This document shows positions 53,002 to 62,229 of a DNA stretch of 64,000 nucleotides, piece after piece. Position 1 is the stretch's first letter. Each line of letters opens with the position of its first letter. Under the pieces are notes generated by a model. It made no database searches. It was not told where the DNA came from and saw only the letters and a list, made by a program, of their open reading frames with translations. Origin of the DNA: Eubacterium sp. UBA3782 (GTDB lineage: Bacteria; Bacillota; Clostridia; Lachnospirales; Lachnospiraceae); assembly GCA_002368795.1 (NCBI GenBank), contig DFFG01000047.1, positions 26,636-90,635 on the forward strand. Reading direction: 5' to 3'. The translations under genes and the position numbers were made by a program.

Positions 53002-56000
53002 ATGGGTAAATTAAAAACAAAAATCAGGAATGTTTTCCAAAAAGCCAAATCAGTGACAGGCCCCAATTCCTGGTACAAGCGATACTACAGAGATCCTCTG
53101 GACGAGAAGGCAGTCCTCCTGGAGGCCGGGCAGGGTAAAAATATCCATGGAAACATGTTCGGCCTGCTCCGGGAACTGATGACCGATCCGGAGTGGAAGG
53201 ACCTGACCATTTATTGGATCATCGTTCCGGATACAGCGGAGGCAATGAAAAAAAAGCTGGCGTTTTACGGGTACGAGGGCGTGAGGCTGGTGCTCCGGGA
53301 TACGAAGGAGTATGTCCGTATCCTGTCCACGGCAAAATACCTCATTACGGACAATTCCTTTCCGGCGAAATTTGTCAAGAAGGAAGGACAGGTCTATCTG
53401 AACACCTGGCACGGCACACCGCTCAAGACCCTGGGCATCTGCAGCATCCGGGAGTCCACCTCCATTGCCAATGTACAGAAGAACTACATGATGAGCGATT
53501 ATGCTCTGTTCCAGAACGCCTATACCAGGGATATCTTCATGGATGACTATTCTCTGGCGAACATCATGCAGGGAAAGATCCTGCTCTGCGATTACCCGAG
53601 AAACGACAGCTTCGCGGATAAAGGGCTTTACGATACCATCCGCAGCCGCTTCCGACTGGAGGGCAAGCGGATCTATGCCTATCTTCCCACCTGGCGCGGC
53701 GCCAGCAGGAAGGCGGACGTGGAAAACCAGAAGAGGATCACTTACCAGTACCTGAAGGATATCGATGATCTGCTGGGAGAGGATGAGCTTCTTTATGTCA
53801 ACCTGCATTTCCTGATCGGAAACAGCCTGGACCTCTCCGGCCTGAAGCATGTGCGCATGTTCCCGGGAGAGTATGAGACCTATGATTTCCTGGGCATCGT
53901 AGATGCTCTGATCACTGATTATTCCAGTGTTTTCTTTGACTTTGCCGTGACCGGACGCAGGATCGTCCTGTTTACCTATGATCTGCACGAGTACATGTCC
54001 ACACGGGCTACCTACTTTCCGGTGGAAGACCTTCCCTTCCCCCGCACAGACAATGTGAAGGAATTGGTGGAACTGCTGCGGCAGGAGGACGGGGCAGACT
54101 ATGAGGAGTTCCGGAAGACCTACTGCCCGTATTTTGACGGAAAAGCCTCCCGGGAGGTCCTCCGCCTGCTGATCCGGCAGGATCCCGGAAAGCTGCACAT
54201 CGAGGATGCTCCCTGGAACGGAAAGGAAAATGTCCTTGTCCATGTAAGCAGCATTTCCAACGACTTCCAGATCGCGCTGCTGAACCGCTATCTGACCGAA
54301 TGCCTGGAAAAGGAGCCGGATAAAAATTATTTTATCTTCTTCAATGGCTCCATCAACAAGAAAAAGGCGGAGATGGTGGAGCAAAGGCCAAAGGGGGTAC
54401 AGATCCTGGCATACACCGTGGGCTTCAGCTTTACCCTTGGACAGTATCTATACAACCGGCTGAACATTCTCCGGTACAGGGGTATTCAGGCGACTTCGGA
54501 GAGCCTGCGGTTTGAGGGGGATAAGATCCTTCAGGGCTGCCGGATGCACCAGATCCGGAACTTCTTCGATACATCCTACTATATGCCGGAAATCATTGCA
54601 CAGCTGCCTGCAGAGACGGAATATATCCGTATCCCGGATGAGTATTACGGCCTGGTGACGACCCGCAGATACTTCCTGGCAAATCACGCGCTGATGGAGC
54701 AGACTTACCGGAAGACCATCAGCTGGTCCGCCGATGTCCAGATCGAAGACGTGATGGACCGGTTCTACAATACCTCCATTGCCATAAAGGTCCGGAATAT
54801 CCAGCTGATCCCGGGACAGGATGCTTTCCGCATCCGGATGAGGTACCGCCAGAGGAACATCCTCCCGGAGAATGTGGATAAGGTAGAGGTCCGTGTTGGA
54901 AACACCCTTGTCTATGATACGGATCAGCAGTACGCTGCCGGAAGATCCAGCAGTCATACGCTGGAGATCACGATCCCGAAGGAGGATCTGAAGAAGGTCG
55001 AGCTCTCCAGCTTTATCGAGCTGGCAGGAAAGGTGGGGGAAAAGGGCTTTGTCAAGCGGCTGACCCTTCCGAAGCTCCGAATATTTAAGCAGCTGGTCCA
55101 TCCGGAGGAGAATTCCACAGCCTATCTGAATGCGGTGGGAAGGACAAAAGAGGTACGTCTTCTCTTCCGGGAGCGCAATATGTCCGACTCCTTCGGGATG
55201 AATGTTCGGATCATTCTGGCCTGGCTTCTGGCAAAGGTGTATAAACCGGGGGACATCATCCTGATGTATGAGAAGAAATCCGCCCGGTACGAAGAAAGCG
55301 CTTCCGTTCTTTATGAGAACCTGATCGATCAGGGATACCGAAATGTCTGGTACATCATCGACAAGGATTCTGAGGACGTACAGCGGATCCCGGAGAAATA
55401 CCGTAAGAACCTGATCTGGAAGATGTCCTTCCGTCACTGCTGGTATTTCTTCGCCTGCAAAAAGTTCATCGGAACCGAGATGCTGGCCCACGCTTTTGAG
55501 GTGAGACCCTTCAACACTCTGGTGCTCCGGAAGCTGAACGAGAGGGACAAAACTTATGTTTTCCTTCAGCACGGCGTCATGTACATGATCTCTCTGGATT
55601 CCGGAAGCCGGAACTTCTTCCGGGTGGGAGACAAGTATGACAATTATGCCGTAGTTGTGTCATCGAAGCTTGAGCGGGATCATTTCGTTGATCTGGGCGG
55701 CTATGATATGGAGCAGGTCCTGATCTCGGGACTGCCAAAATTCGACCGCAACCGCTGGAATGAAGGCGCTGACCGGATCGTAATCATGCCTACCTGGCGG
55801 GCATGGGAATACAACCAGGCCAGGATCGATTTCACCCAGACAAAGTACTATCAGTTCATCAGCCGGATATTTTACGCGATACCGGAGGAGTACAGGGATA
55901 AGATCACGATCCTTCCCCATCCGCTGGTCTTTGACATTATCCGGGACACACAGACAGAGCTGAGTCCCTGGATGGAGCTGGATACCCAGTACAATAGTAT

Positions 56001-56328
56001 TCTTGAAGATACAAAGCTGCTGATCACCGATTATTCTTCCATTGCCTATGATGCCTTCTACCGGGGCGCGAATGTCATTTTCTGCTGGGAGGAGCTGCAA
56101 TACGCACTGGAGAATTACGGTGAGAACGCGAAACTGATGCTTAATGAAACCAATGTTTTCGGCGATGTCTGTTACGACACGGACACGATACGCGAGGCAT
56201 TCCTGAAAAACTACACGGACGGACAGCAAGAGAAATATATCAGGAGATACAGCAGGATCGTCGAGTTCCATGACGGCAAAAATACAGAGCGGCTGATCGC
56301 TCTGCTGAAAAGAAAGTCTGTACTCTGA
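53002..56328 (+). CDS. Two-domain CDP-glycerol glycerophosphotransferase-like protein (TagF/TagB family)
   Basis: An 1108-residue protein with two TagF-type domains. Domain 1 (about 30-390) has NTWHGTPLK (H137) and ITDYSSVFFD (D306); domain 2 (about 745-1105) has FLQHGVMY (H857) and ITDYSSIAYD (D1010). These are the usual base and phosphate-binding motifs for transfer of glycerol-phosphate or another polyol-phosphate from CDP. Between them lies a GT-like or linker region of 350 residues (390-745), beginning HIEDAPWNGKENVLVHVSS. Two intact active sites in one chain suggest a primer and a polymerase, or two linkages. No tagD/gct gene is in the window. Promoter candidate: TATAGT at 52970. Confidence 0.87.
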   Translation: MGKLKTKIRNVFQKAKSVTGPNSWYKRYYRDPLDEKAVLLEAGQGKNIHGNMFGLLRELMTDPEWKDLTIYWIIVPDTAEAMKKKLAFYGYEGVRLVLRDTKEYVRILSTAKYLITDNSFPAKFVKKEGQVYLNTWHGTPLKTLGICSIRESTSIANVQKNYMMSDYALFQNAYTRDIFMDDYSLANIMQGKILLCDYPRNDSFADKGLYDTIRSRFRLEGKRIYAYLPTWRGASRKADVENQKRITYQYLKDIDDLLGEDELLYVNLHFLIGNSLDLSGLKHVRMFPGEYETYDFLGIVDALITDYSSVFFDFAVTGRRIVLFTYDLHEYMSTRATYFPVEDLPFPRTDNVKELVELLRQEDGADYEEFRKTYCPYFDGKASREVLRLLIRQDPGKLHIEDAPWNGKENVLVHVSSISNDFQIALLNRYLTECLEKEPDKNYFIFFNGSINKKKAEMVEQRPKGVQILAYTVGFSFTLGQYLYNRLNILRYRGIQATSESLRFEGDKILQGCRMHQIRNFFDTSYYMPEIIAQLPAETEYIRIPDEYYGLVTTRRYFLANHALMEQTYRKTISWSADVQIEDVMDRFYNTSIAIKVRNIQLIPGQDAFRIRMRYRQRNILPENVDKVEVRVGNTLVYDTDQQYAAGRSSSHTLEITIPKEDLKKVELSSFIELAGKVGEKGFVKRLTLPKLRIFKQLVHPEENSTAYLNAVGRTKEVRLLFRERNMSDSFGMNVRIILAWLLAKVYKPGDIILMYEKKSARYEESASVLYENLIDQGYRNVWYIIDKDSEDVQRIPEKYRKNLIWKMSFRHCWYFFACKKFIGTEMLAHAFEVRPFNTLVLRKLNERDKTYVFLQHGVMYMISLDSGSRNFFRVGDKYDNYAVVVSSKLERDHFVDLGGYDMEQVLISGLPKFDRNRWNEGADRIVIMPTWRAWEYNQARIDFTQTKYYQFISRIFYAIPEEYRDKITILPHPLVFDIIRDTQTELSPWMELDTQYNSILEDTKLLITDYSSIAYDAFYRGANVIFCWEELQYALENYGENAKLMLNETNVFGDVCYDTDTIREAFLKNYTDGQQEKYIRRYSRIVEFHDGKNTERLIALLKRKSVL

Positions 56329-56364
56329 ACAAATAATATAGGGGCAGACACGACAGGAGTTTAA

Positions 56365-57426
56365 ATGGCGAAATCCAGGATCGTCTATCTTGACATCATG
56401 CGATTTCTGGGCTGCCTGTGTGTTGTGACTATTCATACCTCTGCTTACTTTGTAAACCACACGGATATTGGGCAGGCCGGATGGACTAGTTCTCTGGCTT
56501 ATGATTCTGTAACACATATCGGGGTTCCGCTGTTTGTGATGATCAGCGGCTCCCTTCTGCTGGGAAAGGGCCTTACCATAGAGAGGGTCCTTTCCAGAAA
56601 TGTCTCAATGATCATCCGGACCTTTCTTGTATGGTCTCCGCTGTACGTGATCTTTGAGATCCTGAATACAAATAAATTTCCGGGGTGGAAGAAGATCTTC
56701 TCGAAGATTGTTATCGGCAAGTACCACATGTGGTTCCTGTTTATGATCGCCGGTGTATACCTCCTGATTCCTCTTCTGGATCCGATCATCAAAAATGAGA
56801 AGCTGACCCTTTATCTGCTGCTGCTGTTTTTTGCATTTGGTTCTTTGTTTCCATTTGTTCAGAACCTGTTGAAATATGCACCCCTGCTCCACACAAGGGA
56901 TGTCTATGAGGTCCTGGAGGAGGTGGAAGGCAATATCCGCTTCCATTTCTGTGAGAGTTATGCAGGCCTGTTCGTGCTGGGCTACTGGCTGAGATACAAG
57001 GAACTGGGACCAAATGTCAGGAAGTGGATCTATGCCTTCGGGGTGTTCAGTATCTTTGGAGCGGCAGGCTTCAACCTGTTCTTTACGCAGCTGAGAGGAA
57101 AGACGCTGATGGTTTTCAGCAACAATTTCTCTCCTTTCACCATAGGGATCTGTGTGGCCCTCTATATATTCTGCAAATACCAACTGGCGGAATTCTCACC
57201 CGGGCCGGTGATCCGCAGTACGGTGGCGGTCAGCCTGCAGATCTATTTGGTACATGTCATGGTGATTGAATTCCTTACCCGGAGGATCGATGTGCTGGCG
57301 ATCCCTGTGAGCCGCTGGATCCTGATCCCTCTGCTTACGATGGTGGTATTTGTGATCTCCCTGGTGATCTCCATCGGGATCCGGTATCTGAGCGGACGGC
57401 TTAAGGCATGGACGACTTCGGGATGA
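56365..57426 (+). CDS. Membrane acyltransferase family 3 (OafA/WecH-like)
   Basis: A 353-residue protein with about ten hydrophobic segments. It opens with the family motif LDIMRFLGCLCVVTIHTSAYF (Arg13, catalytic His24) and continues with GVPLFVMISGSLLL and YHMWFLFMIAGVYLL. These enzymes O-acetylate or otherwise acylate sugars of surface glycans, moving the group across the membrane from acetyl-CoA. It comes 36 bases after the TagF-like gene with an AGGAG site and is probably in the same transcript. The acceptor is unknown. Confidence 0.9.
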   Translation: MAKSRIVYLDIMRFLGCLCVVTIHTSAYFVNHTDIGQAGWTSSLAYDSVTHIGVPLFVMISGSLLLGKGLTIERVLSRNVSMIIRTFLVWSPLYVIFEILNTNKFPGWKKIFSKIVIGKYHMWFLFMIAGVYLLIPLLDPIIKNEKLTLYLLLLFFAFGSLFPFVQNLLKYAPLLHTRDVYEVLEEVEGNIRFHFCESYAGLFVLGYWLRYKELGPNVRKWIYAFGVFSIFGAAGFNLFFTQLRGKTLMVFSNNFSPFTIGICVALYIFCKYQLAEFSPGPVIRSTVAVSLQIYLVHVMVIEFLTRRIDVLAIPVSRWILIPLLTMVVFVISLVISIGIRYLSGRLKAWTTSG

Positions 57427-57522
57427 ACAGCAGAGACATTGCATATGGGCCTGACCTGCCATTATTCCGTGCGGAAAGCACGTATTTACAGGACGGGCCG
57501 CCCCGGACGTTACGGAAAAGTA

Positions 57523-57551
57523 TAGACTTTTGTCCTGTTTTCTAGTAAAAT
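57523..57551 (+). promoter_or_regulatory. Candidate promoter of the DUF3048 lipoprotein
   Basis: TAGACT (57523-57528), a 17-base spacer and TAAAAT (57546-57551), 31 bases ahead of the ATG, in an AT-rich stretch. The 156-base gap also holds a small hairpin (CGTGC-GGAAA-GCACG, near 57467-57482) that could be a weak end for the upstream transcript. Confidence 0.45.
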
Positions 57552-57582
57552 AAATTCGTTTATTCTATAGGAGGAAGAAACG

Positions 57583-58842
57583 ATGACAAGAAAATTATGG
57601 CGTTCTGCAGCAGGTATGCTTGCCGCGGCAGTTCTGTTCTCAGCCTGTGGCAGCAGTACCGATGTATCTGCGGATTCCTCGACAGCTATGGTAGAGGTTT
57701 CTGTTGAATCCGTTGCTGAGGAAGCAACTCCGGAACCGACTCCCGAGATAACTCCTGAGCCCACCGAAGAGCCGACACCCGAACCCACCGAGGAGCCGAC
57801 CCCGACGCCGGAGCCCACACCGACCGAAGAGCCGATCCCGGAGGGCATGATGTACAGCCGTCTGACCGGAGAGCTGATCGATAAGGAGATTGGGCAGAGA
57901 AGACCCTTCTCCGTTATGATCAATAACGTTGAGGCGGCGATTCCCCAGTCCGGCATTTCCGCCGCGGATATCATTTACGAGATCGAAGTGGAGGGCAGCA
58001 TCACCCGTATGATGGCTGTTTTCCAGGATCCCAGCGGTCTGCAGAAGATCGGCCCCTGCCGAAGCGCCCGGCATTATTTCCTCTGGTTCGGCGATGACCT
58101 GGACGTGATCTACACCCATTTTGGATGGAGTGCTGTCGCGCGTCATATCATCGAGGATCAGGGCAGAGAGGATATCAATGGTCAGGATTATGACGGTGAC
58201 GGCCGGTATTACCGGACGACAGACCGGGTAGCTCCCCACAACGCCTATGTGACCGGCGACGGCCTGATCAGCATCGCGGCTGAGAGAGGCTTCCGGACAA
58301 ATTCGGACGGTCATGTCATGGGCTTCCAGTTTACCCGGAAGGACAGAAATATCGACGGGGAGGATGCCGTGAATGTCTACATTCCCTTCGCTTATGACAG
58401 TCCTTATTTTGTATACAATGCGGATGACGGGCTGTACTACCGCTATGAGTACGGCGGGGCCCATATTGATGTGGAAAATGGGCAGCAGCTTGCGTTCAAG
58501 AATGTCATTGTTCAGTTTGTCGACCAGTGGCTGATGGGCGATGGCTATCTGCTGGACATGGATGTATTTTCTACCGGCAGCGGATACTACTTCACCAATG
58601 GCAAGGTGATCCCGATCACATGGCATAAGCCGAATGGTGAGGAGCCGACCAGGTACTATACACAGGATGGCAAACTTCTTTCGTTAAATCCTGGTAAAAC
58701 GATGTTTGAGGTCTGTAACCAGGACAATCAGGTGACTTGGGACGCGGCAGGAACAAATTACAGCTATGAGTATGTCGAGGATGATGCCTTTGTAGCAGAC
58801 GACGGCACAGATATCACCGAGCTTGGAGACGATCAGGGCTGA
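57583..58842 (+). CDS. DUF3048 (YerB-like) lipoprotein
   Basis: A 419-residue lipoprotein (signal FSACGS, lipid Cys22). A Pro/Glu/Thr-rich spacer of about 35 residues (EPTPE-type repeats, about 45-80) follows. The DUF3048 domain begins near residue 98 (RPFSVMINNVEAAIPQSGIS) with IYEIEVEGSITRMMAVF, IGPCRSARHYF and a C-terminal part near residue 290 on. YerB-type proteins are widespread in Firmicutes; their function is not firmly known. It appears to be a single-gene unit, with a promoter at 57523 and a terminator at 58848. Confidence 0.92.
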   Translation: MTRKLWRSAAGMLAAAVLFSACGSSTDVSADSSTAMVEVSVESVAEEATPEPTPEITPEPTEEPTPEPTEEPTPTPEPTPTEEPIPEGMMYSRLTGELIDKEIGQRRPFSVMINNVEAAIPQSGISAADIIYEIEVEGSITRMMAVFQDPSGLQKIGPCRSARHYFLWFGDDLDVIYTHFGWSAVARHIIEDQGREDINGQDYDGDGRYYRTTDRVAPHNAYVTGDGLISIAAERGFRTNSDGHVMGFQFTRKDRNIDGEDAVNVYIPFAYDSPYFVYNADDGLYYRYEYGGAHIDVENGQQLAFKNVIVQFVDQWLMGDGYLLDMDVFSTGSGYYFTNGKVIPITWHKPNGEEPTRYYTQDGKLLSLNPGKTMFEVCNQDNQVTWDAAGTNYSYEYVEDDAFVADDGTDITELGDDQG

Positions 58843-58847
58843 CAGAT

Positions 58848-58872
58848 AAAGGCCATCCTGCGATGGCCTTTT
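58848..58872 (+). terminator. Terminator of the DUF3048 gene
   Basis: A ten-base-pair stem AAAGGCCATC/GATGGCCTTT (58848-58857, 58862-58871) with loop CTGC and a short T-run, five bases after the stop codon. Confidence 0.82.
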
Positions 58873-58879
58873 CGTCGTA

Positions 58880-59203
58880 TTTAATAAATTAATTGAATGA
58901 CGGACCGGTATCGTTGTAAGGAACGGTACCGATTCGTTAAAAAACAGCAGCAACATCAGCGGCTTTCTGAAACGATTTTCCTTGTACAGTAAGCTCCGAA
59001 TGTTCTCGCATTATGCGAAACGGATCTCTGTCAGAACAGCAGCATTGGGATCCGGATTTTTTCAGAGAAGCGAACTGTACTTGTATGGCATTGGTATTGA
59101 GACGGAACAGAGAGAATCGTGGAGTGTCCGGTTTGTGCTCAGATCGGAAGTTTAGAGTTGTCTGTGAGTAAAACTGTAAACAGCAAACAGGAACCACTAT
59201 ACT
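58880..59203. other. Intergenic stretch, possible decayed sequence on the minus strand
   Basis: About 320 bases without a convincing gene. A minus-strand open frame (59197-58937, 86 codons) lacks a good ribosome site and matches no family I know. Structure: an inverted pair CGGTATCGTT/AACGGTACCG around 58908-58933, and a TCGCAT-T-ATGCGA palindrome near 59008. TATACT directly abuts the ATG at 59204, too close to be its promoter. It could be a repeat remnant or a structured leader. Confidence 0.35.
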
Positions 59204-60577
59204 ATGTCAGAAAAAGCACCACTTTTCAAAGAGAGGGGAAGGACGATCCTTAAGGTCGTCGTTTTCCTGCTCCTTTTATCCCTGGCAGTCTCCAGGATCC
59301 AAGATGTACTCGGCATATGCAAAAAAACGACCTACTACGCAGTAGAAGGTCTGTATGAGGAGAAGCCTGGGAGCCTGGATGCTCTCTTTGTCGGCGCCAG
59401 CAATGTCCATGCCTTCTGGCAGCCAACCGTCGGTTTTGACCGTTACGGGATGGCTGTCTGGTCTTACTCGGTGGATTCCATGCCCGGGATAGCCATCAAA
59501 AACATGATCATTGAGGCAAGAAAGACACAGCCGGACGCCCTGTATATCATCAATCTGAACTGCTATAAAGAGGCTGAGGTGACGGATGTCAAACTCCATC
59601 GTATCGTGGATTACATGCATCCCTCCCTGAATAAGGCAGAACTGATCAACACGATGGCCGATGCTGCCGATATCCCTCTTTCCAAGCGGCTGGAATTCTT
59701 CTTTCCTCTGATGCGCTTTCACTCCCGTTGGAGCGAGACGATCGACTGGGACTTCTACCATACCCTGAACGGGATGAAGACCAGTCTCATCTATGATCCT
59801 TATTTCAAAAATATCGAAGATATCTCCGACTCTTATATCATCTCCGACAGCACGGATGCTCCGAGAGACGCAAAGGAGCTGCAGGAGCTGGATGACCTGC
59901 TGGCCTTTCTGGACGCAGAACAGATCAAGGCTCTGTTTGTTGTTGTTCCCCAGGCTATGGATGAGAGCGACACAGCCATCATGAACTACATGGCAGAGCA
60001 GGTGGAGCAGAGGGGCTATCCCTGTGTGAATACCCAGAAAAACATCGAAGAGCTTCACATCTCTACGGAGACGGATTTCTATAATCTCAAACACACCAAC
60101 GTGCACGGCTCCCTGAAATTTACCGGGTACCTTGCGGATTATCTGCATGAGCATTATGATTTTGCCGATAAGCGGGGGCAGGCCGGCTGGGAGGAATGGG
60201 ACCAGGCGGTCGAGATGTATAATGCCAGGCTTGTTCAGTATGCCCTTCCCTTTGAGATGGAATTTGCTTCCCGGGACTATTCCCTTGAAGCCCCTGCGAT
60301 CCATGGGAAAGCAGTATCGGATACATCCTATGAGGTCAATTGGGATGCCGTCGAAGGCGCGGACGGATATGCCATCTACCGGAAGGTAAGCGGCGGAAAA
60401 CCAAATGAGCTGCTGGCCACGGTGGAAGCGGATGCGCTCTCCTTTACCGATACGGACCTTGCGGCGGACAAGGCATACAAATATACCGTCGTTCCCTTCC
60501 GGTCAGCTGACGGTCAGACAAGCTACGGCAACTTCAGCTACACAGGCGTTACCCGGCTGAAGCTGGATCAGGGCTGA
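59204..60577 (+). CDS. SGNH-hydrolase-like membrane-anchored protein with C-terminal Fn3 domain
   Basis: A 457-residue protein: membrane anchor at about 15-31, then an external SGNH/DltD-AlgX-like domain with the nucleophile-type motif LFVGASNVHAF (S66), VVVPQ and a late NVHGS histidine region. Residues about 355-457 are a fibronectin type III-like fold (VNWDAVEGADGYAIYRK, TDTDLAADKAYKYTVVPF). Such proteins act with an MBOAT partner in adding acyl or D-alanyl groups; the MBOAT gene follows after 18 bases. The ATG has only a modest ribosome site. Confidence 0.78.
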   Translation: MSEKAPLFKERGRTILKVVVFLLLLSLAVSRIQDVLGICKKTTYYAVEGLYEEKPGSLDALFVGASNVHAFWQPTVGFDRYGMAVWSYSVDSMPGIAIKNMIIEARKTQPDALYIINLNCYKEAEVTDVKLHRIVDYMHPSLNKAELINTMADAADIPLSKRLEFFFPLMRFHSRWSETIDWDFYHTLNGMKTSLIYDPYFKNIEDISDSYIISDSTDAPRDAKELQELDDLLAFLDAEQIKALFVVVPQAMDESDTAIMNYMAEQVEQRGYPCVNTQKNIEELHISTETDFYNLKHTNVHGSLKFTGYLADYLHEHYDFADKRGQAGWEEWDQAVEMYNARLVQYALPFEMEFASRDYSLEAPAIHGKAVSDTSYEVNWDAVEGADGYAIYRKVSGGKPNELLATVEADALSFTDTDLAADKAYKYTVVPFRSADGQTSYGNFSYTGVTRLKLDQG

Positions 60578-60595
60578 GAAGGAGGAATATCGGAT

Positions 60596-62194
60596 ATGGC
60601 TTTTTTTTCATTCGCGTTTCTCCTGTTTGTTCTCTGCGTAACGCTGATCTACTTTGTTACTCCCGGAAAATACCAGTGGATCGTGCTGCTGGCGGCCAGC
60701 TATTTCTTCTACTGGCTGAACAGCGGATATCTGCTGCTGGTCATGTTTGCCTCTACGCTGGTTACCTTCCTGATCGGCCGCTGGATCGAGGCGGAGAATG
60801 GGAAAGGGCAGCAGTACCTTCAGGAGCATAAGGACCTTACAGGCAAGGAAAAGAAGGCTTATAAGTCTGAGATTAAGAAGCGGACCGGCAGGATCCTGCG
60901 GCTTGGCATCTTCTTTGATCTGGGGGTGCTCCTTTTCCTGAAATATTTCAATTTCTTTGGAGAGAATATCAACAAGCTGTTTCAGCTGGCATCCGGCGCA
61001 TCGCCGGTGCCGACCTTGCATCTGCTGCTCCCCTTAGGAATCTCCTTCTATACCCTGCAGGCAATCGCCTACATGACGGATATCTACAGGGGAAAGATTA
61101 CCGCAGACCGGAATCTGGGCAAGTTCATGCTCTTCATGAGCTTCTTCCCCCAGATCGTACAGGGCCCCATTCCCAGACACAAGCAGCTGGCAGAGCAGCT
61201 GTATGCCTCCCATACGTTTGATTATAAGCGTTTTACCTTCGGCATCCAGCTGATACTCTGGGGCTTTATCAAGAAGCTGGTAATCGCGGACCGGCTGGCC
61301 ATTCCGGTCAACGAACTTTTCGACCATTATGAGAACCACAGCGGGCTGATTCTCTTCTTTGGTGCAGCGATGTATGGCCTGCAGGTCTACACCGATTTCT
61401 CCGGAGGCATGGATATCGCCCGGGGCGTATCGGAGATCCTGGGGATCGAGCTGGAGCTGAATTTCCGCCAGCCATATTTCTCCACCTCCATCGAGGATTT
61501 CTGGAGACGGTGGCATATTACCCTCGGCAGCTTCATGCGGGATTACATCTTTTATCCCCTTTCCCTGTCAAAGGGGTTTGCCGAGCTGGGACGGAGATCC
61601 CGGAAGGTCCTTGGCCAGTTTGCAGGCAAGCGGCTTCCCGCCTTCCTTGCCATGTTTATCGTATATATCCTGGTGGGCTTTTGGCATGGCTCCAGCTGGA
61701 ACTATATCGCATATGGCCTTTACAATGGTGTTTTCATCATGGCGGGCATCCTGCTCGAGGAGGTATATGACAAGGCCAGAGAGAAGTGCGGCATAGGCAA
61801 AGAGGATATCTCCTGGCGTGTTTTCCAGATGTTCCGGACCTTTATGCTGGTCTCCATCGGCCGGTATTTCTCCCGGGGCAGCGGCTTTATGGCTGCCTGG
61901 AATATGATGAAGCTGACCACAGTCCAGTGGAGAGATCTCTCCTTCCTGACGGATGGCACCTTTGTCAAGCTTGGCCTGAATACCGCCAGCTGGTTTATAT
62001 TGCTGGCATCGATCCTCCTGCTCTTTCTGGTGGATTATTTCCACGAGAAGGAGATCCATATCCGGGAGACTATTGCAGCTCAGAGCCTGATCTTCCGGTG
62101 GATCATCTACATTGCAGCGATCTGCTTTGTCCTGATCTTTGGCATTTACGGTCCGGAGTACAGTGCCTCCAGCTTTATCTATGAGCAGTTCTAG
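60596..62194 (+). CDS. MBOAT O-acyltransferase (DltB/AlgI-like)
   Basis: A 532-residue membrane-bound O-acyltransferase with about twelve hydrophobic segments. The family core is plain: QIVQGPIPRHKQL, DFSGGMDIARGVSEILGI, FWRRWHITLGSFMRDYI and the catalytic histidine H364 in FWHGSSWNYIAYG. It transfers an acyl group from a thioester or CoA carrier to a glycan outside the membrane. Its neighbours are the SGNH-like partner, an alpha/beta hydrolase and an acyl carrier protein, so the donor may be that carrier, as in the Dlt system. A GGAGGA site supports the start. Confidence 0.93.
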   Translation: MAFFSFAFLLFVLCVTLIYFVTPGKYQWIVLLAASYFFYWLNSGYLLLVMFASTLVTFLIGRWIEAENGKGQQYLQEHKDLTGKEKKAYKSEIKKRTGRILRLGIFFDLGVLLFLKYFNFFGENINKLFQLASGASPVPTLHLLLPLGISFYTLQAIAYMTDIYRGKITADRNLGKFMLFMSFFPQIVQGPIPRHKQLAEQLYASHTFDYKRFTFGIQLILWGFIKKLVIADRLAIPVNELFDHYENHSGLILFFGAAMYGLQVYTDFSGGMDIARGVSEILGIELELNFRQPYFSTSIEDFWRRWHITLGSFMRDYIFYPLSLSKGFAELGRRSRKVLGQFAGKRLPAFLAMFIVYILVGFWHGSSWNYIAYGLYNGVFIMAGILLEEVYDKAREKCGIGKEDISWRVFQMFRTFMLVSIGRYFSRGSGFMAAWNMMKLTTVQWRDLSFLTDGTFVKLGLNTASWFILLASILLLFLVDYFHEKEIHIRETIAAQSLIFRWIIYIAAICFVLIFGIYGPEYSASSFIYEQF

Positions 62195-62229
62195 AACAAA
62201 GGCAGCGATCCGGTATAGGGGGAGTAGAA

